Below, in pieces: positions 27,983 to 38,042 of a stretch of DNA of 64,000 nt (positions are counted from its first letter, which is position 1; the number at the start of each line of letters is the position of its first letter). The stretch spans positions 1-64,000 of the forward strand of contig CAIUSO010000114.1 in NCBI GenBank assembly GCA_903901875.1. Reading direction: 5' to 3'. Source of the stretch: an uncultured Geobacteraceae bacterium (lineage in GTDB: Bacteria; Desulfobacterota; Desulfuromonadia; Geobacterales; Pseudopelobacteraceae). The position numbers and the translations under genes are program-made. The notes beneath the pieces are model-generated. The model did not search any database, had not been told where the DNA came from, and worked only from the letters and a program-made list of their open reading frames with translations.

Positions 27983-29461
27983 ATGAAAACAGGCGTTGTT
28001 CACAAGCTGTTCGTGGTAATTCTGGCGGCAACCGGCCTCTCGGTGATTAGTGCGGTTGCTATCATGCAATGGAATCTCAACAGGGGGTTCCTCAAGTTTG
28101 TCAACACCGTCGAACAATCGAGCGTGACAAATCTTGCAACAGAGCTTGAGGAATTCTATCGCACAGAACAGGATTGGAAGCCTCTTATACAGGACCGACA
28201 GCAGTGGAATCATCTTGTCGAAGCATCGTTTCCCCATAATGGGCAACCACCGGAAGAACGTCGGCCCCATCCCGGCTCCGAACCGGACAGAAACGGCCCC
28301 GCTGGACCGCCACCGGACCGGATGGCCGGTGGCAACCATGGTCCGAGGTATCGCCACCATGTACCCCACCATTTTATCCAGCGGCTCTCCCTTCTTGATT
28401 CCCGTAAGCAGGTGATCATTGGCCAGGAGAAGGGAACATCCGGCGAGACCACGTTCACCCCACTGACATATCGGGGAGGGATCGTCGGTTTTATCGGACT
28501 GTTACCACGGGAATCAATTTCTGACGACCGGCAACTCCGTTTTTTGCGTGAGCAAAAGGTATCCCTCGTTATGACGGCTGTTGTCGTGTTACTGCTGGCC
28601 GCCACGCTTTCTATCCTCGTCGCGCACCGTCTGGTTCGCCCCCTTAAGCAGATGATCGCAGCAACCCGCCAATTGGCGGCAGGAAGTTTTGCTGCCAGAG
28701 TGCCGGTCGAATCAAAGGACGAATTGGGACAACTTGCCCAGGACTTTAACGGACTGGCAGCCACATTGGGACAGAGCGAACTGACCCGTCGGCAATGGAT
28801 TGCGGACATTTCCCATGAATTGCGGACCCCCCTCGCAATTCTGAGGAGTGAGATAGAATCGATTCAGGATGGCATTCGTCAGCCGACAACAGAACGAATT
28901 AATTCACTTCATGCCGAGACCTTGCACCTTGCCCGAATTGTGGATGATCTGTATCAATTGTCGTTATCCGATGTGGGGGGGCTCACCTACCGAAAGGTGG
29001 GGATCAATCTGACTGAGGTTCTCAAAGAGACGGTCACACAGTTTTACGAGAAGCTGCGCGTCAAGAACATTCGGGTTGAAGAGCAGTACCCCGAAACAGA
29101 GGAGGTTCCGTATTGTGGCGATAGGGAGCGGCTGCGGCAACTCTTTGCGAACCTGCTGGAAAATGCCCAGAAATATACCGATGTCGGGGGGGAACTTCAC
29201 ATAGCACTGCAGGTAACAGACCGGGACGTGATCATTGATTTCAGTGATTCGGCCCCCCATGTGCCAACGACCGAGCTTGATCGGCTGTTTGAACGGCTCT
29301 ACCGGGTCGAATCCTCCCGTAACCGCGCAACGGGGGGGGCCGGCCTGGGACTCGCCATTTGCAGAAATATCGTCGAAGCCCATAACGGCGTAATTACCGC
29401 CAGTACATCACCATTGGGAGGGCTTTGGATCAGAATCCGGCTCCCGGGAGTTATCTCATGA
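27983..29461 (+). CDS. BaeS-like membrane sensor histidine kinase
   Basis: 492-aa kinase. TM1 lies at about residues 8-30 (LFVVILAATGLSVISAVAIM), followed by a periplasmic domain of about 150 residues, TM2 near 195-217 (TAVVVLLLAATLSILVAHRL), and a HAMP domain. HisKA has DISHELRTPLAIL with His278, and the HATPase has LLENAQKY and GAGLGLAICRNIVEAH. The periplasmic domain holds a stretch very rich in Pro, His and Arg (around residues 85-135), unusual for a BaeS and suggestive of metal or polyanion sensing. The start is ATG 27983 with AAGGAG, 23 codons inside the longest frame. Its stop overlaps the response regulator start (ATGA). Confidence 0.9.
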   Translation: MKTGVVHKLFVVILAATGLSVISAVAIMQWNLNRGFLKFVNTVEQSSVTNLATELEEFYRTEQDWKPLIQDRQQWNHLVEASFPHNGQPPEERRPHPGSEPDRNGPAGPPPDRMAGGNHGPRYRHHVPHHFIQRLSLLDSRKQVIIGQEKGTSGETTFTPLTYRGGIVGFIGLLPRESISDDRQLRFLREQKVSLVMTAVVVLLLAATLSILVAHRLVRPLKQMIAATRQLAAGSFAARVPVESKDELGQLAQDFNGLAATLGQSELTRRQWIADISHELRTPLAILRSEIESIQDGIRQPTTERINSLHAETLHLARIVDDLYQLSLSDVGGLTYRKVGINLTEVLKETVTQFYEKLRVKNIRVEEQYPETEEVPYCGDRERLRQLFANLLENAQKYTDVGGELHIALQVTDRDVIIDFSDSAPHVPTTELDRLFERLYRVESSRNRATGGAGLGLAICRNIVEAHNGVITASTSPLGGLWIRIRLPGVIS

Positions 29462-30132
29462 ATGAAACCATTCTTATTGTTGAAGATGAAGAAAAGCTTG
29501 CCCAGGTTCTTACAGAATATCTCCACCAATCCGGATACAAATTTCACTGTATTACCAACGGGCTGGAGGTAGTTCCCTGGGTGAAAGAGCAGAAACCGGA
29601 CTTGATGTTACTTGATTTGATGCTGCCCGGCATGGATGGCCTTGACGTATGTAAAAAAGTCCGCTCTTTTTCCGCCATTCCCATAATCATGACGACGGCA
29701 AAAGTTGAGGAGATCGACCGTCTCCTTGGCCTTGAGCTTGGCGCCGACGACTATATGTGCAAGCCGTACAGTCCCCGGGAGGTTATTGCCCGCATTAAGG
29801 CGGTTTTGAAGCGGGCAGGAGGCAGTGAACTGCCGCCGTCCCATGGACTTGTCCTTGATGAGTTACGCTATCGAGCCACCATCCATGGCAAGGATCTGGA
29901 TCTGACATCGGTTGAGTTTGCGTTACTAAAGGTGCTTGCCGCACAACCGGGCCGAATCTACGGACGGCAGAAACTGATGGATCATATCTACACGGACCAG
30001 CGGATTGTCAGTGACCGCACCATTGACAGCCACATCAAAAAACTCCGCAAAAAAATAGCCCAGGCGGCACATCCGGGCGAAGAGTATATCCACTCAATTT
30101 ATGGTGCAGGGTACAAGTTTGAAATCAATTAG
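29458..30132 (+). CDS. OmpR/BaeR-family response regulator
   Basis: 224-aa DNA-binding response regulator. The receiver has ETILIVEDEEKLAQ with acidic pocket EDE, phospho-Asp53 (LLDLMLPGMDG) and GADDYMCKPYSPREV. The winged-helix domain has LTSVEFALLKVLAAQPGRI and DRTIDSHIKKLRKKI. The start ATG overlaps the TGA of the upstream kinase, so it is its cognate partner. Its last 39 bases overlap, tail to tail, the end of hipA on the other strand. Confidence 0.95.
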   Translation: MNETILIVEDEEKLAQVLTEYLHQSGYKFHCITNGLEVVPWVKEQKPDLMLLDLMLPGMDGLDVCKKVRSFSAIPIIMTTAKVEEIDRLLGLELGADDYMCKPYSPREVIARIKAVLKRAGGSELPPSHGLVLDELRYRATIHGKDLDLTSVEFALLKVLAAQPGRIYGRQKLMDHIYTDQRIVSDRTIDSHIKKLRKKIAQAAHPGEEYIHSIYGAGYKFEIN

Positions 30133-31305
30133 TCTTTTATTAATTTCTTTGAAGCGGGCAGTATCACTGACGGGGACACCGTAAAGCGCGAATACCTGTT
30201 CCCATGTGCTGATGGCGTCAAACACCTGTTCCAGTATCTCATGTACGTTTTTGATCCCCATGTTTCTTCCGATTGATGCCAGCTTTTCCCTCCCGGGGTA
30301 AGAGGGGCTACTATCGAAGAAAAGCACATGTTCTCCTCTCTGTCCGATGTCAGGATTCAGGTCAAAAGAGGGGGATAAACGCCACCCTTGGCTGGGGTCG
30401 TACGTCATCCAAAAGTTTTTGAGATGGTCATCAGTATTGCCTATTACTGCGTTGAATACCATCTGACGGTAGAGCTTTTCCGAGTCCAGTAATGGGTCGC
30501 TCCCATATTTCCTTACAATGCCCATGAGGTCCTGATAGCGGTGCTGGTAAAAACCTTGAGCTTTCAAGAGGGTTTGAAAACTTATCATGTGCCGTCGTCC
30601 ACCAGCGGTTATGTCGAATCGTTCAACCAGAAGCACTGGCTTGTGGCCACACTCTACGAGTTTTGTCATGGGAACTGACAAGCCGGAAGCGGCCGCGATA
30701 GCCATGGTCGCCATCTCTATTCGGACAGCATCGACCTCGTCTTTAATGCTCGGGAATTTGGCTATATACTGTTTGCTTTCATCATTATCCGTCACCAGTG
30801 CTTTAGGTCTGGCACCTCCAGGTGAACTACACGCACCCAACAACGCATTGATGTCTGGGTCAACAATTTCTCCCCGCTCAAACATTTCCGCTGCGTATAC
30901 CAGTGGACCTAATTGTAAGAGAGAGACCTCATGTGATGTTGTTTCGGTATTATCCGCGGAGTACGAAAGGGCACCGAGTCCTGAACCGCCTAACGCAATT
31001 AAAAGGTGAGGGATGTTCTGGTGGTGCCGTGGTATACGGTTCTTTCTGATCAGAATTCTACGACCCCAGTCATCCGGCAGGCTGTCTTCAAACACCCCGA
31101 ATACGCCGGGATGCCCAACAGACGAGACATCGGCACGTAACGGGATAGAGACGGGGTCAATCGAATAGCCCGTATCGTCTGCAAGGTATTCTCCCCTATA
31201 CCGAAAAGCACCCTTTGCTTTTCCATTATCGGTTATGTCCGTAACCATCTCTCCCGCCTTGCGGATGCCATTAGTCCTTTCGCTTATGAGTATTTTGTAA
31301 ATCAT
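30094..31305 (-). CDS. hipA: HipA-family Ser/Thr kinase toxin
   Basis: 403-aa toxin of the HipBA type; in E. coli HipA phosphorylates glutamyl-tRNA synthetase and induces persistence. The N-terminal subdomain has FRYRGEYLAD and GVFEDSLPDDWGRR. The core has the Gly-rich SSPGGARPKALV, the lysine strand QYIAKFPS, and the catalytic GNTDDHLKNF (Asp292/Asp293) with SPSFDLNPD as metal-binding segment. All catalytic motifs look intact, so it is probably active. It overlaps the antitoxin gene by 4 bases. The C-terminus overlaps the convergent response-regulator gene. Confidence 0.93.
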   Translation of the reverse strand: MIYKILISERTNGIRKAGEMVTDITDNGKAKGAFRYRGEYLADDTGYSIDPVSIPLRADVSSVGHPGVFGVFEDSLPDDWGRRILIRKNRIPRHHQNIPHLLIALGGSGLGALSYSADNTETTSHEVSLLQLGPLVYAAEMFERGEIVDPDINALLGACSSPGGARPKALVTDNDESKQYIAKFPSIKDEVDAVRIEMATMAIAAASGLSVPMTKLVECGHKPVLLVERFDITAGGRRHMISFQTLLKAQGFYQHRYQDLMGIVRKYGSDPLLDSEKLYRQMVFNAVIGNTDDHLKNFWMTYDPSQGWRLSPSFDLNPDIGQRGEHVLFFDSSPSYPGREKLASIGRNMGIKNVHEILEQVFDAISTWEQVFALYGVPVSDTARFKEINKRLIDFKLVPCTIN

Positions 31306-31595
31306 TGGGGACTCCGAGTCGCCCGCTTACGAGTAGGCGTCACACTCTCTTCATATTGAGCGAAGAGATCTTCCTCTGGATGGAGGATAGAATCCAAATC
31401 GTCCTCCCTGCCAAGAATGAACAATGCGCGTGACCAGCGCCCTATTGTTATTGCGGGATCACCGGATTCCATTTTATAGAGGGTTGGAATACTCACGCCG
31501 ACTCTGGCAGCGAAGACGGCCTGTGATTCGTTTCTGCTCAACCGCTCTTTGCGAAGTCGAACTCCAAGGGATTGAATTTTGTAATCTTCAGGCAT
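31302..31595 (-). CDS. hipB: HipB-like XRE antitoxin
   Basis: 97-aa helix-turn-helix protein: LGVRLRKERLSRNESQAVFA, then ARVGVSIPTLYKMESGD and ITIGRWSRALFILGR, matching HipB-type antitoxins. It precedes hipA with an ATGA overlap, the standard operon order. GGGGA sits 7 bases before the ATG. It should repress its own promoter together with HipA. Confidence 0.92.
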   Translation of the reverse strand: MPEDYKIQSLGVRLRKERLSRNESQAVFAARVGVSIPTLYKMESGDPAITIGRWSRALFILGREDDLDSILHPEEDLFAQYEESVTPTRKRATRSPQ

Positions 31596-31641
31596 TGCAA
31601 TGTCCCCACGAGGAACCTGCCGACAGGCTCCACACTCCTGA

Positions 31642-31692
31642 TATAAGCGTAACTATGTCTTGTATTATAAGCATATTATCAACTTAACACAA
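31642..31692 (-). promoter_or_regulatory. hipBA promoter with candidate operator repeats
   Basis: On the minus strand TTGTGT (31687-31692), a 17-base spacer and a consensus TATAAT (31664-31669) form a promoter about 70 bases before hipB. GCTTATA occurs twice in direct orientation (31642-31648 and 31666-31672), one copy covering the -10 box, and could bind HipB. Confidence 0.65.
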
Positions 31693-31721
31693 GCACTAGT
31701 TGGTATTACTACACTCCTCGC

Positions 31722-31952
31722 TTATTCATTTCTGTTGAGATAATCTCTCATCGGGCATCTGCAGTAATTTGTTTCCCCGAAAGAAACTCTATACGAGCAA
31801 TATGCCTGTTCTAGACAGACTAAAAACTGCTTTCCCGCCGTCGGTTTCACGCGACATAAATCCTTAAAACCGTTACTCTCGCAGAGGAAATCCTTCGTGC
31901 ATTCGGTCTGTTTTTTCAGTTCTGCAATCCAAGTTTCATCGTAGGCTGACAT
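31722..31952 (-). CDS. Small Cys-rich protein, function unknown
   Basis: 76-aa protein starting MSAYDETWIAELKKQ. Seven Cys are spread over the chain: ECTKDFLCESNGF, DLCRVK, FLVCLEQAYC, and NYCRCPMRDYL near the end. I recall similar small proteins in Geobacter-type genomes with the pattern C-x5-C...C...FxxCxxxxxxC...CxCP, so it is likely a real conserved gene that binds a metal or iron-sulfur centre. No signal peptide, so cytoplasmic. An ATG three codons earlier (31961) is an alternative start; neither has a strong ribosome site. It lies just beyond the hipBA promoter. Confidence 0.65.
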   Translation of the reverse strand: MSAYDETWIAELKKQTECTKDFLCESNGFKDLCRVKPTAGKQFLVCLEQAYCSYRVSFGETNYCRCPMRDYLNRNE

Positions 31953-32043
31953 GTGGAGCATCCATAGGTTTTAAAATGTGTTCCACCACGACATTTATCA
32001 TTTTTTTACCGTAGAATCAACTCCGTTTAAGGGACCACCATTG

Positions 32044-32859
32044 TCACAACGCAGGCATTGCCCGTCCCATGAATTCATCGAACAGCGGCACAGTAAAGGC
32101 AATGTCTCCAAATGAGGGGCTATAGATCATTCCTTTTCTGATCAGGCCGGCACGTAATGGTCCCATGGCACTCACCTTTATCTGCAATTGATCGGCAACA
32201 TCACTGGTGCGACAGGTGCCGCCGCCAAGTTCGGCCATTGCTCGCAGAAACAGCTTCTCCCGTGGAGTCAACCGGTCGAATCGAACTCTGAAGAAATTCT
32301 CATCCAGACGCCGTGACACCAGATCGCTCGCTTTCTGAACATCCTGCAAGGAAATCGGCGAGGCAGCCGCATGGTTCCATGCCTGATACCCCCACTCCTG
32401 AAGGAAATACGGGTACCCTTGAGTCAAACGGAATATCTCCGCAAGAGCATCCGGAGCAAATTCTTCATGGGCGGCACGCACTGGGTCCTGGAGTGCTTGG
32501 TTCGCATCGGATTCCGGCAGTGCCCCAACCACCGGAAAACTAAATAACCGTTCCGCATATGACTTCGATTCACCAACCAGACCAGGAAGGATCGGCAGAC
32601 CAGCACCGATCAGAACCAACGGTAGCCCACATTGCTATATTGTGCGGTAGCCACTGTTTTTTGCTCTCCGTTCAATCTCATTCAGCAGCACCGTTTTCCC
32701 AACGCCACGCAACCCGGTGAGCAACAGGCTTTTCTCCGACCGTCGTGCCAATACCCGCCCCAAAAGGACTTCCGCCTGCTCCAAGACTGTGCTGCGACCA
32801 GCCAGTTCTGGTGGTGGAGAACCTGCACCCGGAGAGAAAGGGTTTCTTATTTTATCCAT
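32044..32859 (-). pseudogene. AAA ATPase gene with large internal deletion
   Basis: The first 75 codons (MDKIRNPFSPGAGSPPPELA, Walker A GLRGVGKT, ERRAKNSGYRTI) are the N-terminus of a family of about 380-400-aa AAA_16-type ATPases. A TAG follows at 32635-32637. In the same frame the text resumes LPLVLIGAGLPILPG, GESKSYAERLFSFP, LTQGYPYFLQEWGYQAWNH and RFDRLTPREKLFLRAM, and ends VPLFDEFMGRAMPAL, the family's C-terminal half. The middle of roughly 150 residues with Walker B is missing and the stop sits at the junction. The two halves could still be read as separate peptides but the ATPase is dead. Confidence 0.85.
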
Positions 32860-32952
32860 AGCAACCTCACTTCTACAAATTTATACATACCTATAGCACT
32901 TAAGAGGTATACGTGTGTATAAATCGCTATAATCGTAATATCATCCCGGCAT

Positions 32953-35391
32953 TTATTTCTTTGACATAAGCCACTGCTCAAGTGTTTCAGCCAGAGCTTT
33001 CTTGTTAAGCGGCTTCGCCAGATAATCATCCATGCCGGATTCAAGGCATTTTTCCCGATCCCCATCCAGAACATTGGCCGTTACGGCAATTATCGGCACC
33101 TTGTGGTTGATAACGGGTGAGGAGCAATCCCTGATAACCGTGGTGGCCGTATAGCCATCCATTTCCGGCATCATGCAATCCATCAACACCAGATCATAAT
33201 CAAATATTTCCAATGCCCGCACCGCTTTTCGCCCATCAGCGACAACATCTACCGTGTAGCCGATATTTTTAAGCAGATTACAAATTATTTTTTGATTTAT
33301 GGCATTGTCTTCTGCCAAGAGGAGCCGGAGAGCCGTACCATTCGTCGCCGTTTCCGGTTGCTCCGTACCATTCGCAGCTATCGGTGATACCTCGTCGAAA
33401 ATAGCTGGCCCCCCTTCCCTGCCGTGCTCAAGCCCGGCAAGCACCAATCGCGCGGTAAACCAGAAGGTCGAGCCGTTCCCTTCTTCGCTCGACACGCCAA
33501 TCTCTCCCCCCAGAAGCTCCGCCAGTTCACGGGAAAGGGCCAACCCCAAACCGGTACCACCATGGGTGCGGGTTGCCGTGCTATCGACCTGGGAAAAAGC
33601 GGAAAATATATCCTTGAGGCGGGACTCCTGAATACCAATGCCGGTATCATGGACATCGAACCGTATCACTGCGGCCCCATCCTCCACGGTTTGACAGGTG
33701 ACCGAGATGACAACAGTTCCTTTGCTGGTAAACTTAATGGCATTATCCACCAGACAGGAAAGTATCTGCTGAATTTTGCCGGCATCACCTTTCAACCGGC
33801 AGGGGACAGCTGGCGCAATTCGACAGGCCAGACCCAGCCCCGCTTCTGCTGTTCGGGGAACAAATTTCTGTATTGTTTCTTCCACGACATCCGGGAGATT
33901 AAAATCCCTGTTTTCAATATTCAGTTTGTTTACCCTGACCAGGGTAAAGTCCAGAATATCCGAGATGATATCAAGCAGATTATTACCACACTGGTTGGCT
34001 ATTTGTGCCAAATCACGCTGTTCATCGGTCAGATCACAATCAAGGAGCAGGCCGGTCATCCCCAGCATCCCGTTGAGCGGGGTACGCATTTCGTGGCTCA
34101 TGACCGCCAGAAATTCGTCTTTGGCCAGATTTGCTATTTCGGCCTGTTCCTTGGCCTTGACAAGTGAGGATTCCAGCTCTTTGCGCTTATTGATGTTTTC
34201 CTTGATACCGATATAATGGGTTATGACACCTTCGTCATCACGTAGTGGAGATATCTTGGCCTGTTCAAAGGAAATTTCACCCTGTTTGCCTTTATTTATG
34301 AATTCCCCTTCCCACACCTGCCCGTTCTTGATGGTACACCAGAGCTCGGAAAATGTTTCCGGCGGAGTGAAGCCCGATTTAAGAATTCTCGGATTCTGCC
34401 CGATGGCCTCTTTCGCAGTATAGCCGCTCAACTGGGTAAAATTATGATTGACAAATTGTATCGTACCCTCCGTATCGGTAATAACCACCGTAACGGGACT
34501 TTGGTCAACAACACGGGAAAGCAGGCGAAGTTGTTTTTCGGCAACCTTACGCCAGGTAATATCTTCATGAGCTATGACAGCGTACCTTTCTCCATTTATG
34601 CTGAAGGGGCTCGCCTTGCAGATGAACCAGAGATCTTGTTCAGGAGTGCGGTAAGGATATTCCTTCATGAACAGGGGTGACGTGTCATTCAGCACCGCGT
34701 TGATGCCGGACGTGAACTCACTGGTGGACAGATCCTGCACCGCAAACGGTGACTGGCGCGCGAAAAAATAATTGGTTCCCACACCACTGCTCTCTTTTAT
34801 CTCACCATTCTCACCACCAAAAGTTTCCCAGGCACGGTTTGTAGTAACTATGGTGCCCTGCCTGTTTATGACGCAGATATGGGCCCTGATGCCGTCAAGG
34901 GTTGACTTGTAAAACGCATCCTGTGCCGTCAGGCTCGCCTCTGCTTTTTTTAAATCGGTGACATCTGTCACAAGGACAAAGAAGCCATTGACGCCGGCAT
35001 CATCTCTGTCAGGTATATAGTTAGTCCAGGTATAACCGATACTGCCATCGGGCCTGGTTAAAGCTCGTTCGAATTGTTGATGTTCACCAGCCATGGCTGC
35101 AGTAATGAAGGGTTCATTCTTGTTAAACAGCTCCTCACCCATAAAATCCCGGATATGCATACCGTCCAGCTCTTCGAGACTTTTACCAAACCACTCCTGA
35201 TAGCCACGATTGGCAAAGCCGCAGCGAAGATCCCGGTCCCAGTAGCCAACCATTCCGGGGAGGACATCAATCAGATCCCTCATGAAACGCTCACTCTTTA
35301 CCCGAGAGGCTGCAACCTGCTGAGAGGTTTTGTGATCCGCAACGACCTCACCGGGAAGCTGCGGTGTCCCTCCATTATTTTCAGTATTCAT
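32953..35391 (-). CDS. Hybrid histidine kinase (PAS3-HK-REC)
   Basis: 812-aa cytoplasmic hybrid kinase. Three PAS domains lie at about 35-155 (DVLPGMVGYWDRDLRCGFAN), 155-285 (GIRAHICVINRQGTIVTTNR) and 290-410 (VDQSPVTVVITDTEGTIQFV). HisKA has MSHEMRTPLNGMLG with His433. The HATPase has DTGIGIQESRLKDIF and [13 protein letters not shown], and the C-terminal receiver has LLLAEDNAINQKI with Asp738 (MDCMMPEMDGY). AGGA lies 7 bases before the start. It is a close paralogue of the C-terminal two thirds of the 1159-aa kinase at 42663, sharing all three PAS domains in order. Confidence 0.93.
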   Translation of the reverse strand: MNTENNGGTPQLPGEVVADHKTSQQVAASRVKSERFMRDLIDVLPGMVGYWDRDLRCGFANRGYQEWFGKSLEELDGMHIRDFMGEELFNKNEPFITAAMAGEHQQFERALTRPDGSIGYTWTNYIPDRDDAGVNGFFVLVTDVTDLKKAEASLTAQDAFYKSTLDGIRAHICVINRQGTIVTTNRAWETFGGENGEIKESSGVGTNYFFARQSPFAVQDLSTSEFTSGINAVLNDTSPLFMKEYPYRTPEQDLWFICKASPFSINGERYAVIAHEDITWRKVAEKQLRLLSRVVDQSPVTVVITDTEGTIQFVNHNFTQLSGYTAKEAIGQNPRILKSGFTPPETFSELWCTIKNGQVWEGEFINKGKQGEISFEQAKISPLRDDEGVITHYIGIKENINKRKELESSLVKAKEQAEIANLAKDEFLAVMSHEMRTPLNGMLGMTGLLLDCDLTDEQRDLAQIANQCGNNLLDIISDILDFTLVRVNKLNIENRDFNLPDVVEETIQKFVPRTAEAGLGLACRIAPAVPCRLKGDAGKIQQILSCLVDNAIKFTSKGTVVISVTCQTVEDGAAVIRFDVHDTGIGIQESRLKDIFSAFSQVDSTATRTHGGTGLGLALSRELAELLGGEIGVSSEEGNGSTFWFTARLVLAGLEHGREGGPAIFDEVSPIAANGTEQPETATNGTALRLLLAEDNAINQKIICNLLKNIGYTVDVVADGRKAVRALEIFDYDLVLMDCMMPEMDGYTATTVIRDCSSPVINHKVPIIAVTANVLDGDREKCLESGMDDYLAKPLNKKALAETLEQWLMSKK

Positions 35392-35409
35392 GAAATCGTC
35401 CTGTAATTG

Positions 35410-37992
35410 TTATTGGCCAGCCGCCCCGCTCTGCCCCAGCCATGTATCAAGCATCACTGCGAGAAGCTCCTTTTTAATCGGCTTTGACAGATAGTCGTCC
35501 ATGCCTGCCTGTAAACAGTTTTCTCGATCTTCAGTCATGGCGTTGGCGGTCATGGCTATGATCGGCACCATACGGTTCAGGACCGGGGAGGTTGGGGAGC
35601 GAATGGCCGCCGTTGCTTCGAAACCGTCCATCTCCGGCATCTGGCAATCCATAAACACCACGTCGTAATCTACCATTTCAAGGGCACGGACCGCCTCAAG
35701 ACCATTGGCCACGACATCGACCCCATAGCCCAGATTCTGCAAGGTTTTTTGGGCAACCTTTTGATTAATGATATTATCTTCCGCCAAAGGAATGCGGACA
35801 GTTCGCCCGCTCCGCTCTACCCCTTGACCGGAGACATCTCTCGATGGTTCATCGGTCCGGCTGATTTTACCCAGAGCGTGCGCAATACTGTCCCGTAGTT
35901 TGCTCCGGCGAACCGGCTTGGCCACGTAACCGGAAAAACCCGCTTCCTCAATCAGCGAAGCATTGCGGTTCTGGCCAAAGGCCGATACCATGACCAACCG
36001 GGTCTCTGCCAGCAGTGGATCGGCCTTGATACGGTGACCCAACTCAAGACCGTCGATTCCCGGCATTCTCTGATCAATCAACGCAACCTGAAATGGTGCT
36101 CCCGCTACGGCCGCTTCCCGGAGGAGTTCCAATCCCCGTTCCCCATCGGCAACGGCAACAGCTCGGCATTCCCAGCGTTCCAGCAGACCAGCCAGTACGC
36201 TGCGACAGGTCTCGTTGTCGTCCACAATCAGGATTTTGGTACCCAGAATATCAAGGGGGGAGACCTTCTCTTCGGGCGTGCAACAACTACCACCACCGGC
36301 CTGTTTAGCAAATTGCACCGTAAAACCGAAGGTTGCCCCCTTGCCATAGTCACTGGTCACCGTGATCTTGCCCCCCATGATCTCTGCCAACTGCTTGCAG
36401 ATGGCAAGACCCAACCCGGTACCGCCAAACTTGCGAGTGGTGCCCCCCTCGGCCTGGGCAAAAGGGGCAAAGACCGCGTCAAGGCGATCTGCCGGAATCC
36501 CGATGCCGGTATCCTTCACCTCAAAAATCACCGTGACCCAACCGGTCCGATCATCTTGCAGTGAGGCACTGATGACAATTTCGCCACTGTTCGTGAACTT
36601 GATGGCATTGCCAACCAGATTGGTGATTATCTGTCGGACTCTTCCCACGTCTCCCTGTAAAACGACAGGAATTGCAGGATCAACGATGTTAATCAACTCA
36701 AGCCCCTTTTCAGCAGCCCGCAGTGACAGCAACTCCGCCGTATCTTCTACCATGGCGCACAGATCAAAGTCGAGTATTTCCAGATCAAGTTTTCCCGCCT
36801 CAATCTTGGAAAAATCGAGGATATCATTAATAATGTCCAACAGATTTTCGCCGCTTTTACGGATTATTTCGGAAAAATCCCGCTGTTCCGGTGAAAGATC
36901 CGTATCCGCCAAAAGGCTGGTCATGCCGATGACACCGTTCATCGGCGTGCGTATTTCATGGCTCATGGATGACAAAAAGATGCTCTTGGCACGGGTAGCC
37001 GCCTCGGCATGCTCTTTTGCGATGTTCAATTCCTTGATGAATTTGAGCAGTTTAATTTCAGCAAGCTTCCGTTCCGTTATATCCTCATGGGAAATAATCG
37101 CATATTTGGTGTTGGAAACCGTAAAGAGACTGATATTACAGACAAACCAGCGCATGACCGTCGGAGAATGGCACGGGTACTCCAGACGGTGGGTAGGTAG
37201 CGTCCCATCCAGGACCCCCTTGATGGCCCCGGTAAAATTCACAATATCCGGATCTCCGAGATCACAGGCGGTAATACAGGTATTCAGATAATTAGCACCA
37301 ACATCGAAGGTTCCCGGGGACGCACCATTGGCGGCGGCATAATCATTCCAGGCCCGGTTGGTAAACAGTATGGTCCCCCCTGCATCAATAACACAGATGT
37401 GGGCACCTAAGCCATCCAGCGTGGCATGGGTGAACTGTTCCTGCTCTTGAAGCTGATGGTATAACTGTTTCGAATCGGTCACGTCATGAATGAACCCATA
37501 CCCCAGCACCCTGCCATCGTCGGTTCTTTGCGGGTGGGCAACACCGTGGTGCCAACGTATACGTTTGTCCTCACGCACAACCCGGTATTCATAATCCCAC
37601 GTCTGAAGCGTCGTACCAGAGACGCCGATTGACTGCATCATGGCAGGGTAATCATCAAGATGAACCGTTTCAAACAGCCGCTTCACATCCCCCCGTACCT
37701 GTTCAGGTGAAACGCCTGACAGCTCTTGTATCCCCTCGCTGACGTAGGGAAATTTGACATGGCCGCCGGGAGACATTTCAAACTTGAAAAACATGCCCGG
37801 CACATGACGGGAAAGAGCTCCCAGGAGTTCGTGGCTCTGCCGTGCCTGTTCCCGCTGGAACTTCAATTCCAGGTGGTTACGTACCCGCATCAGTACCAAC
37901 CCCATATTGAATGGCTTGGAGATAAAGTCGATTGCTCCCGCCTCCAGCCCCCTGATTTCATCGTCAATGCTGTTGAGGGCTGAAATCATCAA
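35410..37992 (-). CDS. Hybrid histidine kinase with broken N-terminal receiver
   Basis: 860-aa frame: half a receiver ([17 protein letters not shown]), two PAS domains (about 55-180 and 185-310), His[14 protein letters not shown] with His345, HATPase ([28 protein letters not shown]), and receivers with Asp640 ([10 protein letters not shown]) and Asp782 ([10 protein letters not shown]). Upstream, an excellent GGAGG and ATG at 38023 begin [13 protein letters not shown], the normal start of a receiver, which then hits a stop. The two pieces are in different frames with roughly 60 codons missing, including the phospho-Asp. The kinase could still start at the TTG or ATG near 37990. The kinase and output parts look intact and are paralogous to the kinase at 21355. 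Confidence 0.85.
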   Translation of the reverse strand: MMISALNSIDDEIRGLEAGAIDFISKPFNMGLVLMRVRNHLELKFQREQARQSHELLGALSRHVPGMFFKFEMSPGGHVKFPYVSEGIQELSGVSPEQVRGDVKRLFETVHLDDYPAMMQSIGVSGTTLQTWDYEYRVVREDKRIRWHHGVAHPQRTDDGRVLGYGFIHDVTDSKQLYHQLQEQEQFTHATLDGLGAHICVIDAGGTILFTNRAWNDYAAANGASPGTFDVGANYLNTCITACDLGDPDIVNFTGAIKGVLDGTLPTHRLEYPCHSPTVMRWFVCNISLFTVSNTKYAIISHEDITERKLAEIKLLKFIKELNIAKEHAEAATRAKSIFLSSMSHEIRTPMNGVIGMTSLLADTDLSPEQRDFSEIIRKSGENLLDIINDILDFSKIEAGKLDLEILDFDLCAMVEDTAELLSLRAAEKGLELINIVDPAIPVVLQGDVGRVRQIITNLVGNAIKFTNSGEIVISASLQDDRTGWVTVIFEVKDTGIGIPADRLDAVFAPFAQAEGGTTRKFGGTGLGLAICKQLAEIMGGKITVTSDYGKGATFGFTVQFAKQAGGGSCCTPEEKVSPLDILGTKILIVDDNETCRSVLAGLLERWECRAVAVADGERGLELLREAAVAGAPFQVALIDQRMPGIDGLELGHRIKADPLLAETRLVMVSAFGQNRNASLIEEAGFSGYVAKPVRRSKLRDSIAHALGKISRTDEPSRDVSGQGVERSGRTVRIPLAEDNIINQKVAQKTLQNLGYGVDVVANGLEAVRALEMVDYDVVFMDCQMPEMDGFEATAAIRSPTSPVLNRMVPIIAMTANAMTEDRENCLQAGMDDYLSKPIKKELLAVMLDTWLGQSGAAGQ

Positions 37993-38042
37993 CGACCAGT
38001 ATGTTACCTTTTACTGCCGGCATAAGAACCTCCACCCGTTAA

